64,000 nt of DNA, from assembly GCF_024385525.1 (NCBI RefSeq), contig NZ_JANFLU010000010.1:248001-312000 (forward strand), in the 5' to 3' direction. Under the pieces are notes generated by a model. It searched no databases and was not told where the DNA came from. It worked only from the letters and a program-made list of their open reading frames with translations. The stretch's first letter is position 1, and every line of letters starts with the position of its first letter. Shown here in pieces: positions 45,940 through 54,960 of this stretch. Source of the DNA: Arthrobacter sp. zg-Y238. GTDB taxonomy: Bacteria; Actinomycetota; Actinomycetes; Actinomycetales; Micrococcaceae. The translations under genes were made by a program, and so were the position numbers.

Positions 45940-47106
45940 GTGGAGGAAAGCCGGCTGCGGGTTCTCACCCCGCAGGTCATCGCCGCCCTCGTCCGCCGCG
46001 GAGCCGACTTCGCGGCGGCCGAGGACGCAGTGCAGGACGCCCTGCTCGAAGCCCTGCACACATGGCCGGAGCATCCGCCCCGGGACCCGAAGGGCTGGCT
46101 CGTCACCGTCGCGTGGCGCAAGTTCCTGGATGCCGTCCGCGCGGAGTCGTCCCGCCGTCGTCGTGAACTAAAGGTCGACGGCGAACCCGCGCCCGGCGTC
46201 GTCGGCTCCATTGACGACACGCTGCAGCTGTATTTCCTCTGCGCCCACCCGTCGCTGTCCCCATCGTCGGCGGTGGCATTGACCCTGCGTGCCGTGGGCG
46301 GGCTGACCACCCGGCAGATTGCCGCCGCGTATCTGGTGGGCGAGGCGACCATGGCGCAGCGGATCAGCCGGGCCAAACGGACCGTGGCCGGCGTCCGGTT
46401 CGATACGCCCGGAGATGTCGCCACCGTGCTGCGGGTGCTGTACCTGGTCTTCAACGAGGGCTACTCGGGCGACGTCGACCTCGCCGCCGAAGCCATCCGC
46501 CTCACCCGGCAGCTGGCCGCCGCCGTCGACCACCCGGAGGTGCAGGGACTGCTGGCGCTCATGCTGCTGCACCACGCCCGCCGGCCGGCACGGACCGACG
46601 ACGACGGCCGGCTCGTGCCGCTGGCCCAGCAGGACCGCAGCCGCTGGGATACCCGGCTGATCACGGAAGGGGTGTCCATCCTGCAGCGGGCACTGGCGCG
46701 CGACCGGCTGGGTGAATACCAGGCGCAGGCGGCCGTTGCCGCCCTGCACGCGGATGCGCAGACGGCGGAGGAGACCGACTGGCCGCAGATTATCCAGTGG
46801 TACGACGAACTGGTCCGGTTCACGGGCAGCCCGGTCGCGAGGCTGAACCGGGCCGTCGCCGTCGGGGAGGCAGACGGGCCGCATGCCGGCCTGGCTGCCC
46901 TGGCGGAACTGGATCCATCGCTCCCCCGGCATACGGCGGCGCGGGCGTACCTGCACGAGAAGAGCGGCGACGTCGGACAGGCCGCACGGCTCTATGCGGA
47001 GGCGGCGCTGCTGGCGCCGAACCTGGCCGAACGCGACCACCTGACGCTGCAGGCCGCGCGGCTGAATGCGGCTGCGCGGCACAGCTCCGGCCAAGCGCAC
47101 AGATAG
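45940..47106 (+). CDS. ECF42-type RNA polymerase sigma factor with C-terminal TPR-like extension
   Basis: A 388-aa sigma factor (GTG start, VEESRLRVLTPQVIAALVRR). Sigma2 is in GADFAAAEDAVQDALLEALH followed by WPEHPPRDPKGWLVTVAWRK. Sigma4 lies near residues 105-160 (LTLRAVGGLTTRQIAAAYLV, then GEATMAQRISRAKRTV). A long C-terminal domain (about 170-385) of helical repeats follows, including VLRVLYLVFNEGYSGD and RLNRAVAVGEADGPHAGLAA. This layout (formerly SigJ/DUF6596-like) defines ECF42; the C-terminal part takes the place of an anti-sigma factor. The GAGG-type site lies within the YCII stop region, so translation is probably coupled. Confidence 0.92.
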   Translation: MEESRLRVLTPQVIAALVRRGADFAAAEDAVQDALLEALHTWPEHPPRDPKGWLVTVAWRKFLDAVRAESSRRRRELKVDGEPAPGVVGSIDDTLQLYFLCAHPSLSPSSAVALTLRAVGGLTTRQIAAAYLVGEATMAQRISRAKRTVAGVRFDTPGDVATVLRVLYLVFNEGYSGDVDLAAEAIRLTRQLAAAVDHPEVQGLLALMLLHHARRPARTDDDGRLVPLAQQDRSRWDTRLITEGVSILQRALARDRLGEYQAQAAVAALHADAQTAEETDWPQIIQWYDELVRFTGSPVARLNRAVAVGEADGPHAGLAALAELDPSLPRHTAARAYLHEKSGDVGQAARLYAEAALLAPNLAERDHLTLQAARLNAAARHSSGQAHR

Positions 47107-47145
47107 GCGGGCCTGGCGGAGGACACCGGGACGCACGTTACGGGA

Positions 47146-47871
47146 CTAAAGCGTCTCCGGGATTTTGCGGCCGGGAAAGAGCGTCGAATATTGTCGCCGA
47201 TACATTCGGCGCCCCACGAGGCGGTAGGCAAGTCGGACCGGCGCAGGGATTTCCTTGAAGAAAGCCTTTCGGTCGTCCGGAGGGTTCGTAGCCATCATCA
47301 TCCCGAGGTAGCCCACCAAAAACTTCTTGTCGAACTGTTCAATCCCGTGCTGACCGACCGCGGCCATTTCCTTTTCGCTCAGCACCCTGTCCACGACGGG
47401 CATCACCTCAGTGACTTCGCGGCGCAGATGCACTTTAAGCAGAGCGGAGAGGTCCTCATAGCGTTCAGCGAGTTCCTCGCGGGCCGCCTCGTCTGCCGTC
47501 TCCATCCAGCGTCTCCGGACAGGTTCGATGTGTTCAAGCCGCTGCCCCACCTGCCGATGCTGTTCCAGCATCTGCGCTACGTGCAGGGCGCACCCCGGTG
47601 CCCGGCCCTCCAGCTGGGGATACATGAGCAGGTCCTCGCCCTCGTGGTGGATGTGCAGCACGCCGTCGAAGTTTCCGAGCACTTCCCCAACGTATGCGGC
47701 GCGATCTGTATCGCCGATAGGGGTGGACCGCACCAGACCGGGTGCCTCATCGTAGGCCCAAAGGAAAAAACGGTGAACGCGCCGCATTCCGACCGTCCCG
47801 GTACAGAGGATGGGCCCCGGCGGCAAGGGAGCCGCGGTCTCGCCCGGTTGAGCTGTAAAGAAGTCAGTCAT
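47146..47871 (-). CDS. Hemerythrin-like (HHE domain) protein
   Basis: A 241-aa cytoplasmic protein. The HHE four-helix bundle spans about 28-170, with putative iron ligands in RRVHRFFLWAY, GVLHIHHEGEDLLMYPQL, VAQMLEQHRQVGQRLEHI and LLKVHLRREVTEVMPVVD. The C-terminal 60 residues (VGYLGMMMATNPPDDRKAFF) are a family-associated extension also seen in other actinobacterial members. Likely role: oxygen/NO sensing or iron handling. Start MTDFFTAQPGETAAPLPPG; convergent with the ECF42 gene. Confidence 0.88.
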   Translation of the reverse strand: MTDFFTAQPGETAAPLPPGPILCTGTVGMRRVHRFFLWAYDEAPGLVRSTPIGDTDRAAYVGEVLGNFDGVLHIHHEGEDLLMYPQLEGRAPGCALHVAQMLEQHRQVGQRLEHIEPVRRRWMETADEAAREELAERYEDLSALLKVHLRREVTEVMPVVDRVLSEKEMAAVGQHGIEQFDKKFLVGYLGMMMATNPPDDRKAFFKEIPAPVRLAYRLVGRRMYRRQYSTLFPGRKIPETL

Positions 47872-48132
47872 TTGGATTGCCCCTTACGGGATTATGTAAG
47901 ACCAAGGGCTCCCCCGCGAACATTTTAAGGTCGTTCGTCAAACGGAACAATGGTTTAATCCAGCGGGGTTGCGGCGAGCTTCAGCGTAGGCCGGTTCCTT
48001 TGGTTCCCCTCATGCGCGGGCCCGCCCTTAGCAGGTATGCCTGCCCCGGCCTGCGTACGTTGAGCCGAAGGGGGGACGGCTTTAAAATAGCGCCATGCTG
48101 TCTGGGGGGCCGGACGACTGAAGGATGCACTA

Positions 48133-48558
48133 ATGAAGGCTTTGTTTACCGTTTCGGCAGCACAGCTTGCGCTCGGCCTGGCCGGTCTCCGGAAGGCGCT
48201 GCGGGATCGGACCAGCTACGACGTCTGGAAACTCAAGGGCGACCCCAGACACGCAGCACGCGACCAGTGGGTCATGGGAACCAATCTTTCGGCCCCGGGC
48301 CTGATGCTGATCCTTCAAGGGCTGGCCACGGCAGGGCTGCTGAGCCGCAGGTGGCGCCGCACCGCCGCTAAGACCCTCGCCATTCTGGGCGCGATAATGA
48401 GCGGCGGATACCCCGCAGAGAAATCTATCCGTCAGGCCTGGCGTGGGAAGTCCCGGGACAAATCACTACTGCCAATGACGGCGGCCGCAGCGGCCCTCGC
48501 AACGCTGATGGCCGTGCTCGGCCGGAAAGACATGAATCGGCTACCGAAGGCGGGCTGA
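48133..48558 (+). CDS. Small membrane protein, unknown
   Basis: A 141-aa protein (MKALFTVSAAQLALGLAGLR) with three possible helices (about 5-20, 55-72, 83-98) and a fourth near 115-130 (LPMTAAAAALATLMAVLG). Basic stretches (RRWRRTAAK, RQAWRGKSRDK) between them suggest a cytosolic side. An aligned AAGGATGC-type site precedes the ATG. No family is recognised. Followed by a GCTCCG microsatellite. The 261-bp gap upstream contains the hemerythrin-gene promoter region but no recognisable gene. Confidence 0.6.
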   Translation: MKALFTVSAAQLALGLAGLRKALRDRTSYDVWKLKGDPRHAARDQWVMGTNLSAPGLMLILQGLATAGLLSRRWRRTAAKTLAILGAIMSGGYPAEKSIRQAWRGKSRDKSLLPMTAAAAALATLMAVLGRKDMNRLPKAG

Positions 48559-48606
48559 AGGACAGGCGGCCGGGCTCAACGCTGCTGCGCGGCACGGGCC
48601 CGACTA

Positions 48607-48640
<34 letters not shown>

Positions 48641-48710
48641 AGGCGCATAAACCGGCGGGTCGGTAAAGTTTTGATGGCCAGATTTTCCCCGCACCGAGAG
48701 TAACCCCCAC

Positions 48711-49283
48711 ATGAGCAAGCACGCAGCATCCCCCGAACGTCCCGAACCGACGCCGATCCCGAACCCCGAGCGCACGCTCACCGTGTGGGAGGACGGGGTG
48801 CAGCTGGACTTCACCTTCGCCGACTGCATGAAGTACCACGGGCCCGGCTTCCCCGGCGGCGTCGCGCACGCCTTCGCAGCACTCGGCCGGGCACTGCCGG
48901 AACTGGCAGCCCGCACCCCCGGCGGCCGCGTCGAGCGCCGCGAGATCCGGATCCGCACCCCCTTCGGCGGTCCCGGCGCCCGGGATGCCTTCGAACTCGT
49001 GACCCGCGCGGTCACCGGAGACCGCTACGCCGTACTGCCGGAACTCGCCCGGCCCGAACGCGGTAACACCCTGGCCCGTTACGTCTTCGAGCTGACCGCC
49101 GGGGATGCAGCCGTCACCTGCGTGATCCGGAATGAGGGCATCGTCGCGGACGAGTTCATCGAGCTCACAGCGAAGCCGGAGAAGACCGCCTCCGAACTGG
49201 CCCACCTGGAAGTCCTCAAGCGCGAAATGCGGGACCGCATCCTCGAGCGCGACCCGGCTCAGGTCTACGACGTCGAAGGCTAG
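48711..49283 (+). CDS. Uncharacterised conserved protein with FmdE-like motif
   Basis: A 190-aa soluble protein. A Pro-rich leader is followed by LTVWEDGVQLDFTFADCMKY, then HGPGFPGGVAHAFAALGRAL, which resembles the H-G-x-x-x-P-G metal-binding helix of FmdE-like proteins (family PF02663). The middle has RREIRIRTPFGGPGARDAFE and LVTRAVTGDRYAVLPEL. The C-terminus is a charged helix (KREMRDRILERDPAQVYDVE). The match to FmdE is only a local motif resemblance; function is open. The ATG follows weak GAGAGTAACCC. Confidence 0.6.
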   Translation: MSKHAASPERPEPTPIPNPERTLTVWEDGVQLDFTFADCMKYHGPGFPGGVAHAFAALGRALPELAARTPGGRVERREIRIRTPFGGPGARDAFELVTRAVTGDRYAVLPELARPERGNTLARYVFELTAGDAAVTCVIRNEGIVADEFIELTAKPEKTASELAHLEVLKREMRDRILERDPAQVYDVEG

Positions 49284-49311
49284 TTTCGACCTGCTGGAAA
49301 CTGGTCCTTCG
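49274..49311. terminator. Hairpin between convergent genes
   Basis: CGAAGGCTAGTTTC (49274-49287) pairs with GAAACTGGTCCTTCG (49297-49311) with one mismatch and one bulge. It includes the stop codon of the upstream gene and ends 2 bp before the stop of the convergent gene. No T-run, so terminator function is only likely. Confidence 0.5.
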
Positions 49312-49312
49312 C

Positions 49313-49819
49313 CTAGTGCCTGCGGGATCGATTATTTGCCGAGGGGTCCGGATGTTCTTCGCAGATTGAGGCAACCACCTTGGTCCCCGTTTCATCCGGG
49401 CTAATCCGAATATTCACCGGCCGCCCGTAGGTGTCTGTGGCCGGTATGTCGTATGGGTTCAGCGTGGTTTTGCTCTGGACGGTCAGGATGAGCGTCTTGG
49501 GATGATCCACTGTGTAGCCGTGTTCCTGCCGCAGCATTTCCGCGATCCTGCCTTTAGCCGTTGATAGTTTCCTCTTGGCTGCAACACCGGCCTTGATGAT
49601 CACGGCAAAAGAAGCAATGTAAACGGCCAGAAGAATGATGATCCCCAGCATCAGCAGGTCTTTATAACCCTCAGCCTTAGGGTCACCCATCAATTCGCTG
49701 GCGACGATCATTCCACCGATCGATGCGATCGCCAGCACGATTGCCAGCCATGGGGCGGGCACCTTGGGAACGAGGGTTTCGCCCGCCTCTACGCCGGGGA
49801 TTTCTTTGGCTTTTGACAC
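49313..49819 (-). CDS. Membrane protein, unknown
   Basis: A 168-aa protein with two helices (about 22-42, WLAIVLAIASIGGMIVASEL; and 57-80, DLLMLGIIILLAVYIASFAV). The C-terminal domain of about 85 residues (AKGRIAEMLRQEHGYTVDHP, RPVNIRISPDETGTKVVASI) looks cytosolic with alternating strands. I chose the GTG at 49819 over a TTG at 49852, because AGG stands 8 bp before it. No family is recognised. It ends at a hairpin. Confidence 0.6.
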   Translation of the reverse strand: MSKAKEIPGVEAGETLVPKVPAPWLAIVLAIASIGGMIVASELMGDPKAEGYKDLLMLGIIILLAVYIASFAVIIKAGVAAKRKLSTAKGRIAEMLRQEHGYTVDHPKTLILTVQSKTTLNPYDIPATDTYGRPVNIRISPDETGTKVVASICEEHPDPSANNRSRRH

Positions 49820-49918
49820 TTGAGACCTAACGGTAAAAGGCGCACGGAACAATAACTTCAGCAGTAGCAGTGTAACGATACGGCGGCTTCACGGATCAAG
49901 GATTAAACCAAAACCGGT

Positions 49919-50146
49919 TCAAGCGTGAGGGGGAATCACCAAGAGATCCCCGACCTCACAATCCAGCGCATTGCAGATCGCGGTCAGTGTGGAGAACCTG
50001 ATGGCTTTGGCCCGGTCATTCTTGAGGACCGACAGATTCACGAGGCTGACACCGACCTGCCGGCTCAGTTCCGTCAGCGTCATGCCGCGGGCTTCCAGGA
50101 GTTCATCAAGACGGCAGTGGACGTTCGAGGAATCATCCGCCGGCAT
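49919..50146 (-). CDS. Xre/YozG-like helix-turn-helix regulator
   Basis: A 75-aa single-domain DNA-binding protein: RLDELLEARGMTLTELSRQV, GVSLVNLSVLKNDRAKAIRF (recognition helix), STLTAICNALDCEVGDLLV. This is the HTH_26/YozG family, almost always encoded directly after a DUF2975 membrane protein, as here (start codon overlaps the DUF2975 stop by 1 bp). It probably represses its own operon through the 31-bp palindrome ahead of DUF2975. Confidence 0.92.
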   Translation of the reverse strand: MPADDSSNVHCRLDELLEARGMTLTELSRQVGVSLVNLSVLKNDRAKAIRFSTLTAICNALDCEVGDLLVIPPHA

Positions 50147-50784
50147 CAGACCAGGCCATCCGTATCCTGCTGAATCCGACGTCCGTATTGGAAGACTCCC
50201 GCAACCAGTATCAAGACGAGGCTAAGCACCAGCGGCCAGGGGCTCAGCGTGCCTTCAAACAGGACCAGTTCGTCGCCCGTCTGGCGCTCCATTACAACCA
50301 GGTCCGCCACGCGGGGCAGCGCGATTCCGTAGAGGCCCTGGCTAAACGTCCCTACCAGCAGCAGGACGATACCGCAGGCCCCGATGATCCTCACGGACAC
50401 GGCGGTGAACAGGACCGCGCTGCGGAGCCGGTAGGCCAGCAGGAAGACCAGCGCCTGGACGGCGAGCACACCTGCCTGGTGCAGTGCTGAAGAGCAAGCG
50501 AGGAGCACTGCGGGACCGGAGGGAAGAGCGGGAACCGTAGCCGTCAGTGTTGTGTAGTGCGCTGTCACTCCGGCGGTCAGCCCGTCCACACTCTGGTCCT
50601 GTGCGCTGACCGGAAGCTCCAGCGTCACCGGGCCGGTGAAGTACCCGACGATTTCGGAGATTGAAAAGGCAGTGCTTACAACCGCGGCCAATGCCGCCAC
50701 AATCATGAAGACGGTCGCGTCCGTCCGCGAAACGATTCTCTTTTCGCCTGCCGGCGCGGCGCCGGTGTTTTTCATCAGCTTCAT
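50146..50784 (-). CDS. DUF2975 membrane protein
   Basis: A 212-aa protein with four helices (about 27-50, 98-125, 132-155, 182-203), starting MKLMKNTGAAPAGEKRIVSR with GGGGGG 9 bp before the ATG. The family is paired with a YozG-like Xre regulator in many Actinobacteria and Firmicutes. It may be an anti-regulator or a sensor; function not proven. The operon is headed by a strong palindrome. Confidence 0.85.
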   Translation of the reverse strand: MKLMKNTGAAPAGEKRIVSRTDATVFMIVAALAAVVSTAFSISEIVGYFTGPVTLELPVSAQDQSVDGLTAGVTAHYTTLTATVPALPSGPAVLLACSSALHQAGVLAVQALVFLLAYRLRSAVLFTAVSVRIIGACGIVLLLVGTFSQGLYGIALPRVADLVVMERQTGDELVLFEGTLSPWPLVLSLVLILVAGVFQYGRRIQQDTDGLV

Positions 50785-50794
50785 GGTCCCCCCA

Positions 50795-50825
50795 TATCGA
50801 CTGTCGTTAATAACGATTGTCGATA
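50795..50825. promoter_or_regulatory. 31-bp palindromic operator of the DUF2975-Xre operon
   Basis: Half-sites TATCGACTGTCGTTA and TAACGATTGTCGATA are mirrored around 50810 with two mismatches. The site starts 10 bp before the DUF2975 ATG and so overlaps its leader or promoter. Nested TATCGA and CGTTA-A-TAACG boxes suggest two dimers of the Xre protein. Confidence 0.7.
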
Positions 50826-50959
50826 AGCTACGCCGCGGCGGTGCCGGCGTCAATGCCCCCGGCAACCGTCTCACTCTGGCCGCCCAACCCGGCCGACGTT
50901 AGGCTCCTGCACTTGGGGCCGGGCGGATCCGGAAGCCCGCCATCTTCGGAAGGACCGGC

Positions 50960-51265
50960 ATGCGCATTGTGCGGACGTGGCGCGGCGTTGTCCGCGGCCA
51001 AGACCTTGAGGCGTACGTCGAATACGTGCAACAGACAGGAATCGTGGAATACCGCGCCACGGCGGGCAACCTCGGCGCCTGGATTCTCACCCGCAGCCTG
51101 GACGAGGGGCGCAGCGAGATTGTCACGGTTTCGCTGTGGGTTTCCCTCGATGCGATTCGCGCTTTCGCGGGCGACGACGTCGGCCGGGCCGTCTTCTATC
51201 CCGAGGACGACCGCTTCCTCCTGGAGCGTGACCGCACCGTGTCGCACTATGAGCTCGCCGGTTAG
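50960..51265 (+). CDS. Antibiotic-biosynthesis-monooxygenase-like (ABM fold) small protein
   Basis: A 101-aa protein (MRIVRTWRGVVRGQDLEAYV) with the ferredoxin-like pattern of ABM/dimeric alpha-beta barrel proteins: strand-helix-strand ending in TAGNLGAWILTRSLDEGRSE, IVTVSLWVSLDAIRAFAGDD, AVFYPEDDRFLLERDRTVSH. Such proteins often act as small heme or quinone oxygenases, or stress proteins of unknown role. GGAAGGACC precedes the ATG. Its stop overlaps that of the convergent gene by 3 bp. Confidence 0.75.
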   Translation: MRIVRTWRGVVRGQDLEAYVEYVQQTGIVEYRATAGNLGAWILTRSLDEGRSEIVTVSLWVSLDAIRAFAGDDVGRAVFYPEDDRFLLERDRTVSHYELAG

Positions 51266-51732
51266 TCCCGGCGTTCGTGACGGTAGCCGGCAGCCTGAAG
51301 CATCAGCAGCGCAAGGGCACCGGCCAGGCCGAAGGGCAGCAGATACACGCCCATCATCTGGAAGTTCATCACCGCAACGTCCTGGGCACTCGTGACTGCA
51401 CTGCCGCCGCTGTAAATGGCCGACGTTATTTGGAGGTTGCCGGAGAGCCAGATCAGTCCAAGGACAAGCATCATCGCCACAACTGCCCACGCGGCCCAGA
51501 GATAGGGGTTAGACCGGCTCCTGGAGGCAGCAGCCGTATCGACGGGCCCTTCAGCAGTGGCGCCGCCACGGTCCGCGTCGCTGAACTCCGCTCCGGTACG
51601 GGCGGTAAGACTGGACGCCTGCGGAGGTTCACCGCCGTCGGACACCACTTCCACCCAGTCCGCGCTTTCCCCAGGCATCGGCCGGGAGTAAAGCCGGTAA
51701 TCAGATTTGCTGATGCTTCGCCGTGTTCCCAT
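51262..51732 (-). CDS. Small membrane protein with two helices
   Basis: A 156-aa protein. The N-terminal half (1-75) is polar and acidic (SADWVEVVSDGGEPPQASSL). Two helices follow at about 76-98 (AAWAVVAMMLVLGLIWLSGN) and 125-148 (MGVYLLPFGLAGALALLMLQ). Short basic C-terminus (GYRHERRD). No family is recognised. The layout (long cytosolic N-terminus, two helices) is common for actinobacterial proteins of unknown function. Convergent with the ABM gene, with overlapping stop codons. Confidence 0.65.
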   Translation of the reverse strand: MGTRRSISKSDYRLYSRPMPGESADWVEVVSDGGEPPQASSLTARTGAEFSDADRGGATAEGPVDTAAASRSRSNPYLWAAWAVVAMMLVLGLIWLSGNLQITSAIYSGGSAVTSAQDVAVMNFQMMGVYLLPFGLAGALALLMLQAAGYRHERRD

Positions 51733-51786
51733 GGCCCGAAGCCTACTACGCGCCGGGTCCGGCCTTTCCCTGCACCGTCGGCGCGG

Positions 51787-54336
51787 TTATCCGGCTCCTT
51801 GCAGCAAGGCCCTGAGGTAGCGGCCGGTGCTGCTGGCAGGGTTGGCGGCGACGTCGTCGGGCGTACCCGTGGCGATGATCCGGCCACCGGCTTCGCCCCC
51901 GCCTGGCCCCAGGTCGATGACGTGGTCAGCGTTCGCAATCAGGTCCAGGTCGTGTTCGATGACGACGATCGTGGCACCCCTGGCCAGGAGCCGGTCCAGC
52001 ACCTTGATCAGCACCCGCGTGTCGATCGGATGCAGGCCGACGGTGGGCTCGTCGAGGATAAACAGGGTGCCGGACTGGTCCCGGCCCAGCTCGCCGGCGA
52101 GCTTGAGCCGCTGTGCCTCGCCGCCGGACAGTGCCGGGGTGTCCTCCCCCAGCGTCAGATAGCCGAGGCCGAGGTCCTTCAGGGTCCGCAGCTTCCGGCG
52201 GACCTTCGGCAAGGCGGCAAGGACCTCGTACGCCTCGCGCACGGTCAGGGCGAGGAGACCCGGCAGCGAAAACCTGCCGCCGGCGGTATCCAGCACGACG
52301 TCGTCGGCGGCCGGGGCGTACCGGGAGCCGGTGCAGTCGGGGCAGGGAATGTCGACGTCGGGCAGGAACTGGACATCCAGCACCACCTGTCCGGTGCCCT
52401 CGCAGCGCGGGCAGCGCAGCGAGCCGGTGTTGTAGGAGAAATCCCCCGCCGACAGCCCGCGTTCCTTGGCGGCGTCCGTGGCGGCGTAGGCACGGCGCAG
52501 GGTGTCGAGGATACCCGAGTAGGTGGCGACGGTGGAGCGGATGTTCACGCCGATGGGGGTCGCATCCACCACGTCCGCCCGGGACAGGCCGGCCGGATCC
52601 ACGGACACCACGTGCTCCGGAAGCGCCGTGCCGTTTGCCGCGGCCGTGATGGCCGGGACGAGGCTCTCCAGCACCAGGGTCGTTTTCCCGGACCCCGACA
52701 TACCGGTCACCGCCGTGAGCCTGCCCTTGGGGATGGCGACGTCGAGTGCGTGGACGGTGTGCAGCGGCGAGGTCGCCAGGTGGGCAGTGCCGACGTCGTA
52801 CATTGCGTCCGCGGCAGCGCGTTGGCGGACTATCGGCTCTCCGCTGCCCTCAAGGAACGGCCCAATCAGGGAAGCAGGATCCGCAGTAATACCGCTGATT
52901 GGCCCCTGCGCGATCACGGTCCCGCCCTCGGCGCCGGAGCCCGGCCCGATTTCGATCATCCAGTCGGCCTCGCGCAGCACCTGCACGTCATGGTCCACGA
53001 GCACCACCGAGTTCCCGCCGTCCAGCAGGTCCCGCATGATCCCGATGAGGCCTTCGACGTTGGCCGGGTGCATGCCGATGGACGGTTCGTCGAGGACGTA
53101 CAGCACGCCGGTGGTTTCGTTGCGCACCGCGCGGGCCAGCTGCACCCGCTGCCGCTCCCCCGTGGACAGAGTGGAACCGGCGCGGTCGAGGCTCAGGTAG
53201 CCCAGGCCCAGCTGAACCAGGCGCCGGGCCATCTCCTCGAACTGGGCCACGGTCATCCGGGCCATCTGATGCATTTCCGCCGGCAGCGGGGCGACGACGG
53301 TCGGCACCCAGACGAGCGTCTCCTCCAATGTCTTGGCCGACGCGTCAGCGAGGTTGATGCCGGCCACTTCCGTTCCCAGGGCGGCCCCGGACAGGCGCGT
53401 TCCCTGGCACACCGGGCAGGTGTGCGCGCTGATGAAACGGGCCACCCGGGCCAAACCCGCCTCACTGGTGGCGTTCCTCATTGCTTCCTGCACCGCTAGG
53501 CGGGCGTTGCGGTAGGTTATGTTCACCTCGAACAGCTTGCCGTTACTGGTCGCTGCGCTGATGTGCTTCTTCTCCTCCGGGCCGGCAAGCACAATCTGCC
53601 GCTCACGCTCGGTGAGTTCGGCGTACGGAACGTCAGTGCGCACACCGAATTCGGCCACTACGCGCGACATCATGGTCAGGCCGAACATGCCCCAGGGGGC
53701 CACAGCGCCGTCGTTGATGGTTTTGGACCGGTCCGGGACTAGGGCGGCGTCGTCGACCTCCCGGACCGTGCCGGTGCCTTCACAGGCTGGACAGGCGCCG
53801 GAGGAGTTAAAGGCCAGGGACTCCGCGCCCGGCGGAGGGAAGGCCGTCCCGCATTCGGGGCACACGAGTTCCTTGCCTGCGGCGACGTCGATGGTCGGGG
53901 GCAGGCGGTGCCCGTTGGGGCACAGATGGGACCCCAGCCGGGAGAACATTACCCGCAGCACATTCAGCAGCTCCGTGGAAGTCCCGAAGGTCGAACGGAC
54001 CCCGGGTACGCCGGGCCGTTGGCGCAGGGCCAGTGCGGCGGGGACGTGGCGCACGGAGTCGACGGCGGCGCGGGCCGCGTGCGACATCCGCCGTCGGGTA
54101 TAGGTGGACAGCGCCTCGATGTATCGCCGGGACCCCTCCGCATAGAGCACCCCCATCGCGAGCGAGGATTTTCCCGAGCCGGAGACTCCCGCAACGGCCA
54201 CCAACCGGTCCAACGGGATGTCGACGTCGACGTTCTTCAGGTTGTGGACCCGGGCGCCTCGGATCTGGACCACGGCCGACGGCGGAGCCACGGTGGGCGC
54301 GGGTTCGGTGCTGTGCGTGCGGTCCGGCTCGACCAT
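51787..54336 (-). CDS. UvrA-like ABC ATPase (UvrA2/DrrC type)
   Basis: An 849-aa duplicated ABC protein. First module: Walker [10 protein letters not shown] (about 50-58), signature [14 protein letters not shown], Walker [14 protein letters not shown]. Second module: Walker [10 protein letters not shown], signature [12 protein letters not shown], Walker [14 protein letters not shown]. Zinc modules are present as [10 protein letters not shown]...CPACEGTG and [20 protein letters not shown]...CPDC. It is about 100 residues shorter than canonical UvrA and lacks a full UvrB-binding region, fitting the UvrA2/DrrC class linked to DNA-intercalator resistance rather than the housekeeping repair subunit. 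No uvrB lies nearby. The ATG is preceded by weak AGGGAGAATCC. Confidence 0.92.
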   Translation of the reverse strand: MVEPDRTHSTEPAPTVAPPSAVVQIRGARVHNLKNVDVDIPLDRLVAVAGVSGSGKSSLAMGVLYAEGSRRYIEALSTYTRRRMSHAARAAVDSVRHVPAALALRQRPGVPGVRSTFGTSTELLNVLRVMFSRLGSHLCPNGHRLPPTIDVAAGKELVCPECGTAFPPPGAESLAFNSSGACPACEGTGTVREVDDAALVPDRSKTINDGAVAPWGMFGLTMMSRVVAEFGVRTDVPYAELTERERQIVLAGPEEKKHISAATSNGKLFEVNITYRNARLAVQEAMRNATSEAGLARVARFISAHTCPVCQGTRLSGAALGTEVAGINLADASAKTLEETLVWVPTVVAPLPAEMHQMARMTVAQFEEMARRLVQLGLGYLSLDRAGSTLSTGERQRVQLARAVRNETTGVLYVLDEPSIGMHPANVEGLIGIMRDLLDGGNSVVLVDHDVQVLREADWMIEIGPGSGAEGGTVIAQGPISGITADPASLIGPFLEGSGEPIVRQRAAADAMYDVGTAHLATSPLHTVHALDVAIPKGRLTAVTGMSGSGKTTLVLESLVPAITAAANGTALPEHVVSVDPAGLSRADVVDATPIGVNIRSTVATYSGILDTLRRAYAATDAAKERGLSAGDFSYNTGSLRCPRCEGTGQVVLDVQFLPDVDIPCPDCTGSRYAPAADDVVLDTAGGRFSLPGLLALTVREAYEVLAALPKVRRKLRTLKDLGLGYLTLGEDTPALSGGEAQRLKLAGELGRDQSGTLFILDEPTVGLHPIDTRVLIKVLDRLLARGATIVVIEHDLDLIANADHVIDLGPGGGEAGGRIIATGTPDDVAANPASSTGRYLRALLQGAG

Positions 54337-54513
54337 GGATTCTCCCTACTGGCACTTAGCGGGTGCGGTCACCACACTAGGCGCCTGCACCTCTGGCGGC
54401 CCTCCCAGCATTTCTGATTCCCCCTGTTTCGCAACAGGGGACGCCCGCATCGGGGCCGCGCAAACGCTTGAGCCGCACACTCCAACACCCGGCCGGACAG
54501 TCGCCGATAAGCG

Positions 54514-54551
54514 CCGATGCCCGTGTTCCGGTGAGGGAACACGGGCATCGG
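54514..54551 (-). terminator. Strong hairpin after the EthD-like gene
   Basis: A 16-bp perfect stem (CCGATGCCCGTGTTCC / GGAACACGGGCATCGG) with a 6-nt loop. Its 3' flank on the minus strand is CGCTTATC, so no T-run. It lies at the end of the operon containing the split oxidoreductase. Confidence 0.7.
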
Positions 54552-54594
54552 TACCAAGCGGATAGGGGGTCAAGGCGGGCAAACCGTGCCCCGC

Positions 54595-54900
54595 CTAGCT
54601 CTCTTCCACCTCCGAGAACAGGGCGATGAAGGTGGTCCCGGTGGCCTTCAGCTGACCGAAGAGGTCCGCGGCCGCAGGTGTTGTTACGGCAGCCGAGGCG
54701 TCCTCGTAGCTGTCGAAGTACAGGTCAAGCGTCCGGTGGGCAGGCGTGGGTGAGCCGTTTTCCTTCGGCCAGACCTTGCCGGCCTCGTAACGGCGCAGCT
54801 TCGAGAGCTGCTTGGCGCTGTCCGCGATGCCTTTGTAGGCGGTCTCAAACGCGTCGGGGTCGGCGGGGTTGTCGATGACGAACGTGATCTTGGTGGGCAT
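54595..54900 (-). CDS. EthD-like (REDY) small protein
   Basis: A 101-aa dimeric alpha-beta-barrel protein: MPTKITFVIDNPADPDAFET, KQLSKLRRYEAGKVWP, AHRTLDLYFDSYEDASAAVT, PAAADLFGQLKATGTTFIAL. These follow the EthD/REDY pattern (xxFxxxYxxxHxxL; R(Y/F)E; YFxSxEDxxxA; FxE). Members form small enzymes or accessory proteins in oxidation of aromatic or ether compounds. It is the last gene of an operon with the oxidoreductase disrupted by the 4.7-kb element, so its expression may now depend on the element or a secondary promoter. Confidence 0.85.
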   Translation of the reverse strand: MPTKITFVIDNPADPDAFETAYKGIADSAKQLSKLRRYEAGKVWPKENGSPTPAHRTLDLYFDSYEDASAAVTTPAAADLFGQLKATGTTFIALFSEVEES

Positions 54901-54960
54901 AGGGGTCTTTCCTTTCGGGGGTGCGGATGGTTGAAGTTTCCGGGCACGTGGGACCCTTGT

